A DNA stretch of 64,000 bases from Arenibacter sp. P308M17 (GTDB taxonomy: Bacteria > Bacteroidota > Bacteroidia > Flavobacteriales > Flavobacteriaceae), in the NCBI RefSeq assembly GCF_003426735.1, contig NZ_QVON01000009.1:124001-188000 (forward strand), given 5' to 3'. The position numbers and the translations under genes are program-made. Below the pieces are notes generated by a model. It searched no databases. It was given only the letters and a program-made list of their open reading frames with translations, and was not told the origin of the DNA. Shown here piece after piece: positions 26,506 to 35,378 of the stretch; within the stretch, counting starts at the first letter, position 1; each line of letters opens with the position of its first letter.

Positions 26506-26742
26506 ATGAAAACGCTTTTAACTTTAATTTTTGTTCTTTTTATCGGAATGGCTGCACAGGCAAACAATGTGGGGCAGGAAACGAAAGTAGAGACCGTTAC
26601 CATGGGTATTGTTACTGTTCTTAATAATAAAGTTTCCGTTAAAACCGAAAACAAAGTAGCCCGTTTGTACATGTTCAAAAATTCAAGGATCAAAAAGGAA
26701 TTGTCTTTTACCACAAAAATGAACAAGGCAAAATTGGCCTAA
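26506..26742 (+). CDS. Small exported hypothetical protein
   Basis: A 78-residue protein with a clear signal peptide (LLTLIFVLFIGMAAQA, cut about residue 19). The mature part is about 59 residues, basic towards the C terminus, with two probable beta strands (VETVTMGIVTVLNNKVSV and ENKVARLYMFKN). I do not recognise the family. The start context and codon use look genuine. It stands alone between long spacers, so it has its own promoter; no partner is evident. Confidence 0.7.
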   Translation: MKTLLTLIFVLFIGMAAQANNVGQETKVETVTMGIVTVLNNKVSVKTENKVARLYMFKNSRIKKELSFTTKMNKAKLA

Positions 26743-27547
26743 TCCTATTAATTACCTATAAACGGTACATCCAATTATAGCATTCCATATTTTTTGTAAT
26801 TTGGCTCTTTTGTATAAAGTTAAGGGTTGCCGAATAGGCCTTGAGTCCAATAATATAAAAGAGTTCCAGTGTTAACTAGGGATCATGACTAATGGTTGTG
26901 TTTAAGCAAATATTGTTGTCAGTCTATAAAGGAAGAATTCTACATTTTTCAATCCCTTCCGTATTCTCCTCCTTTGGTCGGAGAATCCACCTTCCCTTAA
27001 CCAAGGGAAGGAGCTTTTACTTGCCGTATTAGGTAATGGTCTGGACATTAAGGCTAGATACTGTACCGACCTTGGACTTTTTCCTAAAAATGCCGTCCAG
27101 TTTCTAGACTCTGGGTAATGCTTAACTAAGTTGGGCCTTTAAATTCCCCACTATTGTATAGACTTCGCCCTTAATCATAAAAGGTGAAATTTAGTAGGAT
27201 AAATATTTTACCTAATTACTTCAATCTTAAGATTTCCGGATAGCCGTGCCTTGGGGATAATTGCCCATAGCGCCTATGATCTTTTGGCTTTTGTGGCAAC
27301 ACTCTTACAATCGTTATATTAATAAGGATATATGCTTGGTCCTCTTCGTTTTATAAAGGAAAAATAAACTAAATTTAACAATTGGAAATTAACATTTAAA
27401 AGAGGGTACTTGAAATCCAAGATTACACGCATCTGTTCTTAACCCTTGGTTGTTAAAGTGAAAGATTGTTGGAACTTCCTACAAGATGCACATTAGGTAG
27501 GGCTATAAAATTTAACCTTTAGAAATTTTTCCATAAATAATAAGTAG
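26743..27547. other. 800-base spacer upstream of the PAS kinase
   Basis: No gene is visible. It contains one dispersed hairpin repeat (26953-27024); otherwise it is AT-rich sequence with stops in all frames. The last 150 bases probably carry the promoter of the kinase operon, but no clear TAnnTTTG box could be fixed. Confidence 0.6.
26953..27024. repeat. Dispersed hairpin repeat, copy B
   Basis: It carries the same blocks as 2735-2796 (CCCTTCCGT-TTCTCC, CCACCTTCCC, GGAAGGAGCTTTTA) with a longer first loop. Two nested hairpins are visible: TTCTCC...GGAGAA and CTTCCCTT...AAGGGAAG. Copy A keeps the second stem only weakly, so the consensus is clearer here. Confidence 0.75.
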
Positions 27548-27553
27548 TTGAAT

Positions 27554-30199
27554 ATGTATAAAAATGCTTCGGAACTACGTGAACAGTATAATAAGATCTT
27601 TATTGAACAGGCACCAACGGCTATTGCTATGTTGGACAAGGATATGCGATATATTGCGGTATCCCAACGTTGGATCAGGGATTATAAAATGGAAGGAAAG
27701 GAAATTATAGGCCGTTCGCACTATGATATATTTCCGGAAATAGGGGAGCAATGGAAACTGAACCATCAGAAATGCCTTAACGGAGCCATTGATATTTGCG
27801 AGGAGGCACCATTTAAGCGTGCCGATGGAACAATACAATGGATCTATTGGGATGTACGTCCTTGGTATGTTGCGGAGGGGGAGATAGGAGGTTTGCTCAT
27901 GCATACCGGGGATATCACTCCTCAGAAGGAAAGGGAAAAGGAAAGGAACCGCATGTTGGATATTTTGGATAAGACCAGTGAAGTAGCCCGTTTGGGGATA
28001 TGGGAAGTGGATTTGAAAACGAACGGCGTTTATTGGAGTCCGGTTGTTTGCGAAATACATGGGGTAACAGAAAATTTTCGGCCAAGTCTATCAACTGCCC
28101 TAAATTTTTATAAGGAAGGTGCAAGTAGGAATGTTATGCAAAAGTCGCTGGAAAAGGCCATTACACTTGGACTCCCGTATGATGTAGAAGTAGAACTTGT
28201 GACCGCCAAAGGAAAAACCATATGGGTACGGACTGTTGGTAACGGTGAATTTGAGGAAGGGGAATGTGTGCGACTTTACGGGATATTCCAGGACATAAGC
28301 CATAGAAAATTTTCCGAAATGGCACTTAACAAGGCAAATGCCGAAATAAAGGCCATATTCAATTCCAAGACCATTGCGATAATTACTACCAATGATAAAG
28401 GGGTTATAAATCATTTCAATTATGGTGCTGAATATTTATTGGGTTATTCGGCATCTGAAATTATCGGCACAAAAGTACCTAGTGTATTTACTTTGATGGA
28501 GGAGGTTGAGAGGTTTAGGAAGGATATGTCCCAAAAATATGGAATGGATCCATTAAAAGGGTTGGCGGAAAATAATGATTTTGATATTAGGGAATGGACT
28601 TATATTAGAAAAGATGGGACTAAAATTACGGTTCAGGTAACTATCTCGGCCATTAAAAATGCAGATGGGGAGATAATTGGGTCATTAAGTGTAGCATCCG
28701 ATATTACGGCCACTAAAAAAGCAGAGAACGAGTTATTGCGAAAAAACCAGGTTTTGAATTTTGCGGAACGCCTTACAATGATCGGGAACTGGCAATGGAA
28801 TACCATTACAGATCAGGTTAGTTGGTCTGCCAACCTTTATAAAATCTTTGGATTGGATGCAGGGCAACAGGAACTGACCTACGATACTTATTTTTCCTTC
28901 GTACATCCCGAGGATAAGGAATTGGTGACCAATCATGTTCAGATGGCCATTAAGGAGAAAAGCTTCCCGGACCTCATACATCGCATTCAATTGAGGGATG
29001 GAACGGTAAAAAATATACAGCTTTTGGCAGAAATTATGACCAATGATATAGGGGAGGTAATCGAGTTGATAGGTAGCTGTCAGGATATAACGGAGCAGCG
29101 GATGGCGGAGAAAAAATTTCGTGGACTGTTGGAGTCGGCTCCTGATGCCATGGTGATTACCGATGAGCAGGGAAGAATTAATATGATCAACAGGCAGGCG
29201 GAAAAATTATTTGGTTACAGCGTTCAGGAATTAACAGGGAAACCCATGGCAAAACTAATTCCTGATGATGTGATAGCTGCTAATTCCGAGGATTCCAAGG
29301 CTTTCCTATTTAATTCCCAAATAGGGGAGTTGGGGGAAGGAAAGGAGTTGGTAGGAATAAAGAAAAGCGGAAGGCCTATACCGATACAGATCAGTCGTAG
29401 CCCCCTTAAAACGGAAGAAGGCGTATTGGTGTCGACCGCTATCCGCGACATCAGCGCTCAAAAAGCGTCCGAACGCAAGATTCTGGAAGCAAAGGAAAGT
29501 TTGGAAATATTCTCCAAGAAATTGGTGACTAAGAATAAACAACTTGCTGACTTTAATCAAATTACATCCCATAATTTAAGAGCCCCCGTCAGTAACCTGA
29601 ATTCCCTTTTAGGGTTTTATAAACATGCCCAAAGTGATGGGGAACGCAATGATCTGTTTCAAAAATTTGAAACAGTTATCAATCACCTTACATTAACGCT
29701 CAATACCCTGGTAGAGGCTTTAAATATCAAGAAAGATAATGAAGTGGATACGCTGGAGGAAATTGAATTTAATTCAGTAATGGTCAAGACACAGGAAATT
29801 CTATCCGGTGAAATTATGAGGACCGGGGCTGTAATTGAAAGCGATTTTACAAAACTTCCAAAAATTGCATATAATAAAATTTATTTGGAGAGTATTTTTC
29901 TTAACTTGGTAGGAAATGCCCTGAAATACAGGAGTACGGTTAGAGTGCCTAAAATATATGTAACCTCCGGAATTGCAAATGGTAAAAAATATTTGAAGGT
30001 TTCGGACAATGGGCAAGGGATCAATTTAAAAAGGCATGGCCATAAATTGTTTGGATTGAACAAGGTCTTCCATAGGCACCCCGATGCCAAGGGAATTGGT
30101 CTTTTCCTTACCAAAATGCAGGTAGAGGCTTATGGCGGGTCAATTTCGGCCAAAAGTGAAGTAAATGTGGGTACCACCTTCAATATTAATTTTAATTAG
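27554..30199 (+). CDS. Soluble multi-PAS sensor histidine kinase
   Basis: An 881-residue kinase from the ATG at 27554; a TTG two codons earlier is possible. There is no signal peptide or membrane helix, so it senses a cytosolic cue. Five PAS domains are arrayed: about 12-125, 138-255, 265-393, 403-523 and 523-645, several ending in a PAC-like tail (GSLSVASDITATKKAE, STAIRDISAQKASE). The phospho-acceptor is His673 in the variant H-box SHNLRAPVSNL. The ATPase domain has VGNALKYRS (N box), DNGQGINL (G1) and KGIGLFLTK (G2). A CheY-like regulator gene follows after 6 bases and is its likely partner. Confidence 0.92.
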   Translation: MYKNASELREQYNKIFIEQAPTAIAMLDKDMRYIAVSQRWIRDYKMEGKEIIGRSHYDIFPEIGEQWKLNHQKCLNGAIDICEEAPFKRADGTIQWIYWDVRPWYVAEGEIGGLLMHTGDITPQKEREKERNRMLDILDKTSEVARLGIWEVDLKTNGVYWSPVVCEIHGVTENFRPSLSTALNFYKEGASRNVMQKSLEKAITLGLPYDVEVELVTAKGKTIWVRTVGNGEFEEGECVRLYGIFQDISHRKFSEMALNKANAEIKAIFNSKTIAIITTNDKGVINHFNYGAEYLLGYSASEIIGTKVPSVFTLMEEVERFRKDMSQKYGMDPLKGLAENNDFDIREWTYIRKDGTKITVQVTISAIKNADGEIIGSLSVASDITATKKAENELLRKNQVLNFAERLTMIGNWQWNTITDQVSWSANLYKIFGLDAGQQELTYDTYFSFVHPEDKELVTNHVQMAIKEKSFPDLIHRIQLRDGTVKNIQLLAEIMTNDIGEVIELIGSCQDITEQRMAEKKFRGLLESAPDAMVITDEQGRINMINRQAEKLFGYSVQELTGKPMAKLIPDDVIAANSEDSKAFLFNSQIGELGEGKELVGIKKSGRPIPIQISRSPLKTEEGVLVSTAIRDISAQKASERKILEAKESLEIFSKKLVTKNKQLADFNQITSHNLRAPVSNLNSLLGFYKHAQSDGERNDLFQKFETVINHLTLTLNTLVEALNIKKDNEVDTLEEIEFNSVMVKTQEILSGEIMRTGAVIESDFTKLPKIAYNKIYLESIFLNLVGNALKYRSTVRVPKIYVTSGIANGKKYLKVSDNGQGINLKRHGHKLFGLNKVFHRHPDAKGIGLFLTKMQVEAYGGSISAKSEVNVGTTFNINFN

Positions 30200-30205
30200 A
30201 TTGTT

Positions 30206-30622
30206 ATGAACAGTTCCATAAATGTTTGTATTGTCGACGATGACGACATATATCGATTTACAATGATCAAAACTTTGAGATCACTAAAGTTGACAAATAA
30301 GATCAAGGTATTTTCTGATGGAGAGGAGGCCTTGGACTTTATGTTGGACAACCTGCATAATGACAAGGAACTTCCGGATGTAATTTTTTTGGATATCGAT
30401 ATGCCTATAATGGACGGATTTGAGTTCATGGAGGAATATGTAAAGCTAAAACCTAAGCTGGGCAAGAAAATAACTATATATATGGTGTCCTCATCCGTAG
30501 ATCCTGTGGATATTGATAGAGCCAAGAAAATAAGCGAAATTACAGATTATATTATAAAGCCTATAACCCAGGACCAATTAACCTATATTATTCAGGAATT
30601 TGTCGGTGACGGAGGCATATAA
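30206..30622 (+). CDS. CheY-like single-domain response regulator
   Basis: A 138-residue receiver domain with no output domain. The acidic pocket is VDDDD (about 10-14), the phospho-acceptor is Asp63 in FLDIDMPIMDG, the switch Ser lies in MVSSS (about 95) and the conserved Lys is in YIIKPI (Lys118). It probably passes the signal by protein contact, for example in a phosphorelay. The 6-base gap to the multi-PAS kinase gene indicates a dedicated pair. Receivers of this kind beside PAS kinases are frequent in Bacteroidota, sometimes linked to light or redox responses; the signal here is unknown. Confidence 0.92.
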   Translation: MNSSINVCIVDDDDIYRFTMIKTLRSLKLTNKIKVFSDGEEALDFMLDNLHNDKELPDVIFLDIDMPIMDGFEFMEEYVKLKPKLGKKITIYMVSSSVDPVDIDRAKKISEITDYIIKPITQDQLTYIIQEFVGDGGI

Positions 30623-30958
30623 TTTATTTGGCAATGAACAATTAACAATGTACAGTGAACAATGGTAAGGTGTTAAAACAACGCGGGTTCTACTGATATT
30701 TAATTGTTAATGAGTTGTTTGTGATAATTTTGTTCGGTGGAGACCCAAGAAATTTTATCCCGTTCCAAAACCCTGCCTTTGCCGTGTATGTAATTTTATT
30801 GCATATATATGCCCGCATTAGTGATTGCAGCGGCATCCTTTTTTAGGACAAAGGGGAAAAATTAAAAATGGTTAAGAGATGTTGGACATAAAAAAGATAT
30901 AGCGGAAAGCACGGCCACTTTATGTTTTTCCATAAAGTGGCAATGCCCCACTGACCAA
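30623..30958. other. 336-base convergent spacer
   Basis: It lies between the response-regulator gene and the end of acsA. Low-complexity words (GAACAATTAACAATG, GTGAACAATGG) occupy about 30628-30675 and resemble the other short-word spacers of this window. A hairpin at 30914-30941 sits next to the acsA stop. No gene is seen. Confidence 0.6.
30914..30941 (-). terminator. Hairpin downstream of acsA
   Basis: A perfect 11-bp stem, GCCACTTTATG (30914-30924) with CATAAAGTGGC (30931-30941), and a 6-base loop start 17 bases beyond the acsA stop. A T-rich stretch follows only some 20 bases later on the minus strand, so termination strength is uncertain. Confidence 0.65.
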
Positions 30959-32866
30959 TTATAGCACGTTGTCCTTAATTTCCTCTACTACCTCGGGGTT
31001 TAAGAGGGTACTGATATCGCCTAAATTGTCCATGTCCCTACTGGCAATTTTCCGCAGTATCCGTCTCATAATCTTGCCCGAACGGGTCTTTGGCAGGCCG
31101 GAAGTAAACTGTATCTTATCCAACTTGGCTATAGGGCCAATGTGTTCTGTAATGATCTGGTTTATTTCGTTCCTCAAATTATCATGGTTACGGGATTCCC
31201 CTGTCTCCTTAAGGATTACATAGCCATACAGTGCATTGCCCTTAATATCGTGCGGGAAGCCAACGATGGCCGATTCTGCCACTGCCGGATGTTCGTTTAT
31301 GGCATCCTCGATTGGGGCCGTACCCAGGTTATGGCCGGATACTATGATTACGTCATCTACGCGGCCCGTAATTCTGTAGTACCCCACCTCGTCCCTGAGA
31401 GCGCCATCCCCGGAAAAGTATTTGTTGGGAAAGGCCGAGAAATAGGTGTCCTTATACCTTTCGTGATTGCCCCAAATGGTCCTCGCCATTCCCGGCCAAG
31501 GGAACTTTATGCACAGTCGGCCCTCTACCTGGTTGCCTTTGAGTTCATTGCCCTGTTCGTCCATTAGTGCAGGTTGTATCCCTATAAAGGGCAGGGTGGC
31601 ATAGGTGGGCTTGGTGGGTGTTACATAAGGGATGGGCGTTATCATAATGCCCCCCGTTTCTGTTTGCCACCACGTGTCTACAATGGGACTATTCTTTTTT
31701 CCTATGACATCATTGTACCAGTGCCAGGCTTCCTCATTGATGGGTTCCCCAACGGAGCCCAATACTTTTAAGGAGGATAGGTCGTGGTTTTCGGCAAAGG
31801 ATATATTCTGTTTTGCCAATGCCCTTATAGCCGTTGGGGCGGTATAGAATTGGTTTACCTTGTGTTTTTCCACGATTTCCCAAAACCTTCCGAAATCCGG
31901 GTAACTCGGCACCCCCTCGAACATCAGGGTAGTGGCACCGTTGGCCAAAGGCCCGTAAACAATATAGCTATGACCGGTAACCCAGCCTATATCGGCAGTA
32001 CACCAATACACATCGTTTTCGGTGTATTGAAAAACATTCTTAAAAGTATAGGCGGTGTACACCAAATATCCAGCGGTAGTATGTACCATTCCCTTGGGTT
32101 TTCCGGTAGATCCGGAAGTATACAAAATGAACAAAGGGTCCTCGGCATCCATAATTTCGGGGACACAGTCCAAATAGGCATCTTCCAATAATGGTTGTAG
32201 CCATTTGTCCCGGCCTTCCTTCATATTAATTTTTGCATTGGTGCGGTTCACTACCAAAACGGTTTCAACACCGGGACAATCTACCAGTCCTTCATCCACA
32301 ATTCCTTTTAGGTCAATGGATTTGGAACCCCTGTAAGAACCATCTGAAGTTATGACCAATTTACAATCACTGTCATTGATACGTGTAGCCAAGGCGGTAG
32401 ATGAAAAGCCTGCAAATACTACGGAATGTATGGCTCCAATCCGGGCACAGGCAAGAAGGGCAATGGACAGTTCCGGGATCATGGGCAGGTATATGCACAC
32501 CCGATCTCCCTTTTTAATGCCTTGGTCCTTTAATACATTGGCCAATTTACACACCCGTTCGTGCAGTTGGCGGTAGGTAATGTGTTGGGCTTCCTCCTCA
32601 GGATCATTGGGCTCAAAAATAATGGCCGTTTTATCTCCCCTGGTGAGTAAATGCCGGTCTATACAGTTTTCCGTAATATTCAGTTGTGCCCCTTCGAACC
32701 ATTTTACCTCGGGCTTTTCAAAATCCCAACTTAGCACATTGTCCCACTTTTTTCTCCATAAAAAATGTTCTTCGGCCACTTCTCCCCAGAAATTTTCCGG
32801 CTCCCTTACCGATTTTCGATACACTTGATAATACTCTTCTAAATGCTTAATGTGATAATTGCTCAT
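30959..32866 (-). CDS. acsA: Acetyl-CoA synthetase
   Basis: A 635-residue cytosolic ligase that activates acetate to acetyl-CoA through acetyl-AMP. The N-terminal ACS cap is present (about 10-60). The P-loop-like A3 motif is YTSGSTGKPKG (249-259); later blocks include VDTWWQTETGG and the hinge and C-terminal segments ITGRVDDVIIVSGHN. The C-terminal LPKTRSGKIMRRILR holds the catalytic and acetylation-controlled Lys598. Length and motifs are standard. A sodium:solute symporter of the acetate type lies 376 bases upstream on the same strand, so uptake and activation are neighbours. Confidence 0.96.
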   Translation of the reverse strand: MSNYHIKHLEEYYQVYRKSVREPENFWGEVAEEHFLWRKKWDNVLSWDFEKPEVKWFEGAQLNITENCIDRHLLTRGDKTAIIFEPNDPEEEAQHITYRQLHERVCKLANVLKDQGIKKGDRVCIYLPMIPELSIALLACARIGAIHSVVFAGFSSTALATRINDSDCKLVITSDGSYRGSKSIDLKGIVDEGLVDCPGVETVLVVNRTNAKINMKEGRDKWLQPLLEDAYLDCVPEIMDAEDPLFILYTSGSTGKPKGMVHTTAGYLVYTAYTFKNVFQYTENDVYWCTADIGWVTGHSYIVYGPLANGATTLMFEGVPSYPDFGRFWEIVEKHKVNQFYTAPTAIRALAKQNISFAENHDLSSLKVLGSVGEPINEEAWHWYNDVIGKKNSPIVDTWWQTETGGIMITPIPYVTPTKPTYATLPFIGIQPALMDEQGNELKGNQVEGRLCIKFPWPGMARTIWGNHERYKDTYFSAFPNKYFSGDGALRDEVGYYRITGRVDDVIIVSGHNLGTAPIEDAINEHPAVAESAIVGFPHDIKGNALYGYVILKETGESRNHDNLRNEINQIITEHIGPIAKLDKIQFTSGLPKTRSGKIMRRILRKIASRDMDNLGDISTLLNPEVVEEIKDNVL

Positions 32867-33242
32867 CGTGTTTTTAAAATTTCTATAAATTTATATAAAT
32901 CATCCCTAAATGGAAGGCTTCATTCCATGATTTTACTCGATAATCGAGATTTAATTGCTCCGACGCTTGCCCGCCAGTGCCGTTCGGACGGGCCCGCCCG
33001 TGCCGTTCAGGCGGGCGTCGAAATCAAACTTGAATTTCCTTTCAATGACTCGTGGGCCTGCCTTTGTCGGCAGACAGGCTTGCCCCGAGGTAGTTTACTA
33101 GTAAAAGACTATTTTTTTGAGAAACAGTTAAAACCGTTGCCGTCAAAATTAGGTATTCCTATTCCTGGGGTCAAACCGGTCACTACACCAAAATGATAGT
33201 TGTTGTTTTTGCAATTTATTGTGCTTTAGTGTATTAAAAGAT
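32867..33242. other. 376-base spacer with GC-rich repeats
   Basis: The gap between the symporter gene and acsA (both leftward) holds GC-rich palindromic repeats (32957-33085) in otherwise AT-rich sequence. It presumably carries the acsA promoter close to 32867-32950. No gene is seen. Confidence 0.6.
32957..33085. repeat. GC-rich palindromic repeat cluster
   Basis: Two related units, GCCCGCCAGTGCCGTTCGGA and CCGCCCGTGCCGTTCAGGCG, lie back to back at about 32968-33017 and are followed by a third hairpin, GCCTGCC...GGCAGACAGGC (about 33056-33080). The composition contrasts sharply with the AT-rich surroundings. The shared GCCGTTC(A/G)G core also resembles the element in the msrA leader. Confidence 0.7.
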
Positions 33243-34940
33243 TTAGTGGTCCACTGCCTCGGCTGCACCACTTGGAATCCTAATGTTCTCCACTATTTCC
33301 TGAACATTTTCCGGGGGGGCTGGTGTAAATCTATTGATCACCAATGCCACAATAAAGTTGATGATCATGGCCACGGTACCAAAGCCTTCCGGGGAAATGC
33401 CAAACCACCATTCCGACTTATCGGGAATTTCGCCCAACCAGCCCAACTTGAATTTGGCCATATAGAACAGCATTAGGCTGATTCCTACTACCATACCGCC
33501 AATGGCGCCCTCCTTGTTCATTTTTTTGTAAAAAATGCCCAGAACAATGGCAGGGAAGAATGAGGCTGCCGCCAGTCCAAAGGCAAGGGCCACCACTGCC
33601 GCCACAAATCCCGGAGGGTGTATCCCAAAATATCCGGCAATTATCACTGCCACGGTAGCTGCGCCCCTTGCAGCCCAAAGCTCCCCTTTTTCAGAGATAT
33701 TGGGTTTAAAAACTTTCTTGATCAGGTCATGGGAAACAGAGGAAGAGATGACCAACAACAATCCAGCCGCGGTACTGAGGGCAGCGGCCAAGCCACCTGC
33801 CGCCACCAAGGCAATTACCCAGGCCGGAAGATCGGCAATTTCTGGATTGGCCAGCACCATAATATCATTATCTACCGTTAATTCGTTCTTATCCTTATCG
33901 GCTACATATTGAATAATGCCATCCTTGTTCTTGTCTTCGAATCCCAATAAACCGGTTTCCTCCCAATTCTTAAACCAAAGGGGCATTAAGCTGTATTCTT
34001 TATTACTGACGGTATTTATTAAATTCATTTTGGCAAAAACGGATACCGCCGGGGCGGTAGTGTACAGAATGGCAATGAGCAACAATGCCAGTCCGGCCGA
34101 TTTCCGGGCGTCTTTGACCCTTTTTACGGTAAAGAACCTAACAATAACATGGGGCAATCCTGCCGTCCCTACCATAAGGGCCAAAGTTATGGCAAAGACA
34201 TCGATGACGGATTTGGAACCATCCGTGTATTCGGCAAAGCCCAGCTCTGTAGAGAGCCCGTTTAACCGATCCATAAGAAAGGTACCCGAACCATCGTTAA
34301 GTGTGGATCCCATACCCAGTTGTGGTATAGGGTTGCCCGTCATTTGAAAGGAAATAAAAATGGCAGGGACCATAAAAGCGAATATCAGCACACAGTATTG
34401 TGCCACCTGTGTATAGGTAATTCCTTTCATGCCTCCCAATACGGCATAAAAGAGCACGATCACCATTCCTATAATTACCCCGGTATTAATGTCTACCTGC
34501 AAAAATCGGGAGAATACCACTCCTACACCTCGCATTTGTCCGGCAACATAGGTAAAGGATACGATCAATGCGCAGAATACGGCCACCATACGAGCGGTGT
34601 TGGAATAATAGCGGTCCCCAATAAAATCGGGTACCGTAAACTTTCCAAATTTTCTCAGATAGGGGGCAAGTAGCAAGGCCAACAGTACGTAGCCTCCGGT
34701 CCATCCCATTAGGTATACGGAGCCGTCATAGCCAGCAAAGGCAATAATACCGGCCATGGAGATAAAGGAGGCCGCGGACATCCAGTCGGCCGCAGTGGCC
34801 ATTCCATTTGCCAGGGGCGACACCCCTCCACCGGCCACATAAAACTCTTTTGTTGATCCTGCCCTGGACCAAATGGCGATTCCTATATACAGGGCAAAGG
34901 TGATTCCTACTAGAAGGTACGTCCAGACTTGAACACTCAT
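33243..34940 (-). CDS. Sodium:solute symporter, acetate permease type
   Basis: A 565-residue inner-membrane SSS-family transporter with about 13 helices. It begins WTYLLVGITFALYIGIAIWS and has the typical family segments FYVAGGGVSPLANGMATAADWMSAASF (about 33-59) and the later ALSTAAGLLLVISSSVSHDL (about 375-395). The combination with a DUF4212 small subunit gene upstream and acsA downstream supports a short-chain carboxylate such as acetate as substrate, like ActP. The exact substrate is inferred from context. The DUF4212 gene lies about 100 bases upstream on the same strand. Confidence 0.9.
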   Translation of the reverse strand: MSVQVWTYLLVGITFALYIGIAIWSRAGSTKEFYVAGGGVSPLANGMATAADWMSAASFISMAGIIAFAGYDGSVYLMGWTGGYVLLALLLAPYLRKFGKFTVPDFIGDRYYSNTARMVAVFCALIVSFTYVAGQMRGVGVVFSRFLQVDINTGVIIGMVIVLFYAVLGGMKGITYTQVAQYCVLIFAFMVPAIFISFQMTGNPIPQLGMGSTLNDGSGTFLMDRLNGLSTELGFAEYTDGSKSVIDVFAITLALMVGTAGLPHVIVRFFTVKRVKDARKSAGLALLLIAILYTTAPAVSVFAKMNLINTVSNKEYSLMPLWFKNWEETGLLGFEDKNKDGIIQYVADKDKNELTVDNDIMVLANPEIADLPAWVIALVAAGGLAAALSTAAGLLLVISSSVSHDLIKKVFKPNISEKGELWAARGAATVAVIIAGYFGIHPPGFVAAVVALAFGLAAASFFPAIVLGIFYKKMNKEGAIGGMVVGISLMLFYMAKFKLGWLGEIPDKSEWWFGISPEGFGTVAMIINFIVALVINRFTPAPPENVQEIVENIRIPSGAAEAVDH

Positions 34941-35039
34941 ATTTTATGGTTTTTGGTTGATATTGCGGATTGTATAAATTGGTGATCCGGAGGGAAGCCC
35001 CCATATGGTTCTGTAACTATGTCGGAAAAATAAAAGTGG

Positions 35040-35300
35040 TTATTCGTTGTAACCGTATTTTTTGTCCAACTTGTTCATGAGGCGAACATAAACAAATATT
35101 AGAACTACAAAGACGTAGATGGATCCCTGCTGTGCAAACCAAAACCCCAACTTAAAACCTCCTATTTTTATAGTATTCAGGGCATCTTTAAATAATATCC
35201 CGGCCCCGAACGAAACTGCAAACCATATGGATAATAGAATAAATAGATAGCGCACATTTTCCTTCCAATAGGCTGTTGCCTTTTTTTGTTTTTCGCTCAT
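35040..35300 (-). CDS. DUF4212 small subunit of sodium:solute symporter
   Basis: An 86-residue protein with two transmembrane helices (about 18-38 and 56-75) linked by the segment KIGGFKLGFWFAQQGS, which is diagnostic of DUF4212. The family is found almost only beside SSS-type transporter genes and is annotated as their small subunit. Here it directly precedes the symporter gene. It starts the acetate-uptake unit; the upstream anmK end is separated by about 80 bases. Confidence 0.92.
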   Translation of the reverse strand: MSEKQKKATAYWKENVRYLFILLSIWFAVSFGAGILFKDALNTIKIGGFKLGFWFAQQGSIYVFVVLIFVYVRLMNKLDKKYGYNE

Positions 35301-35378
35301 TATATCTTTGGTTTAGTAAAGCGGCAATAATTAAGTAACCAAGATAAGGTTTTGATTTAATATACCAAACGATATTTG

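Noticed and set aside
26484-26726. 80-codon antisense frame over the small exported protein
   Set aside because: The + strand frame has a clean signal peptide and start; the antisense frame has neither.
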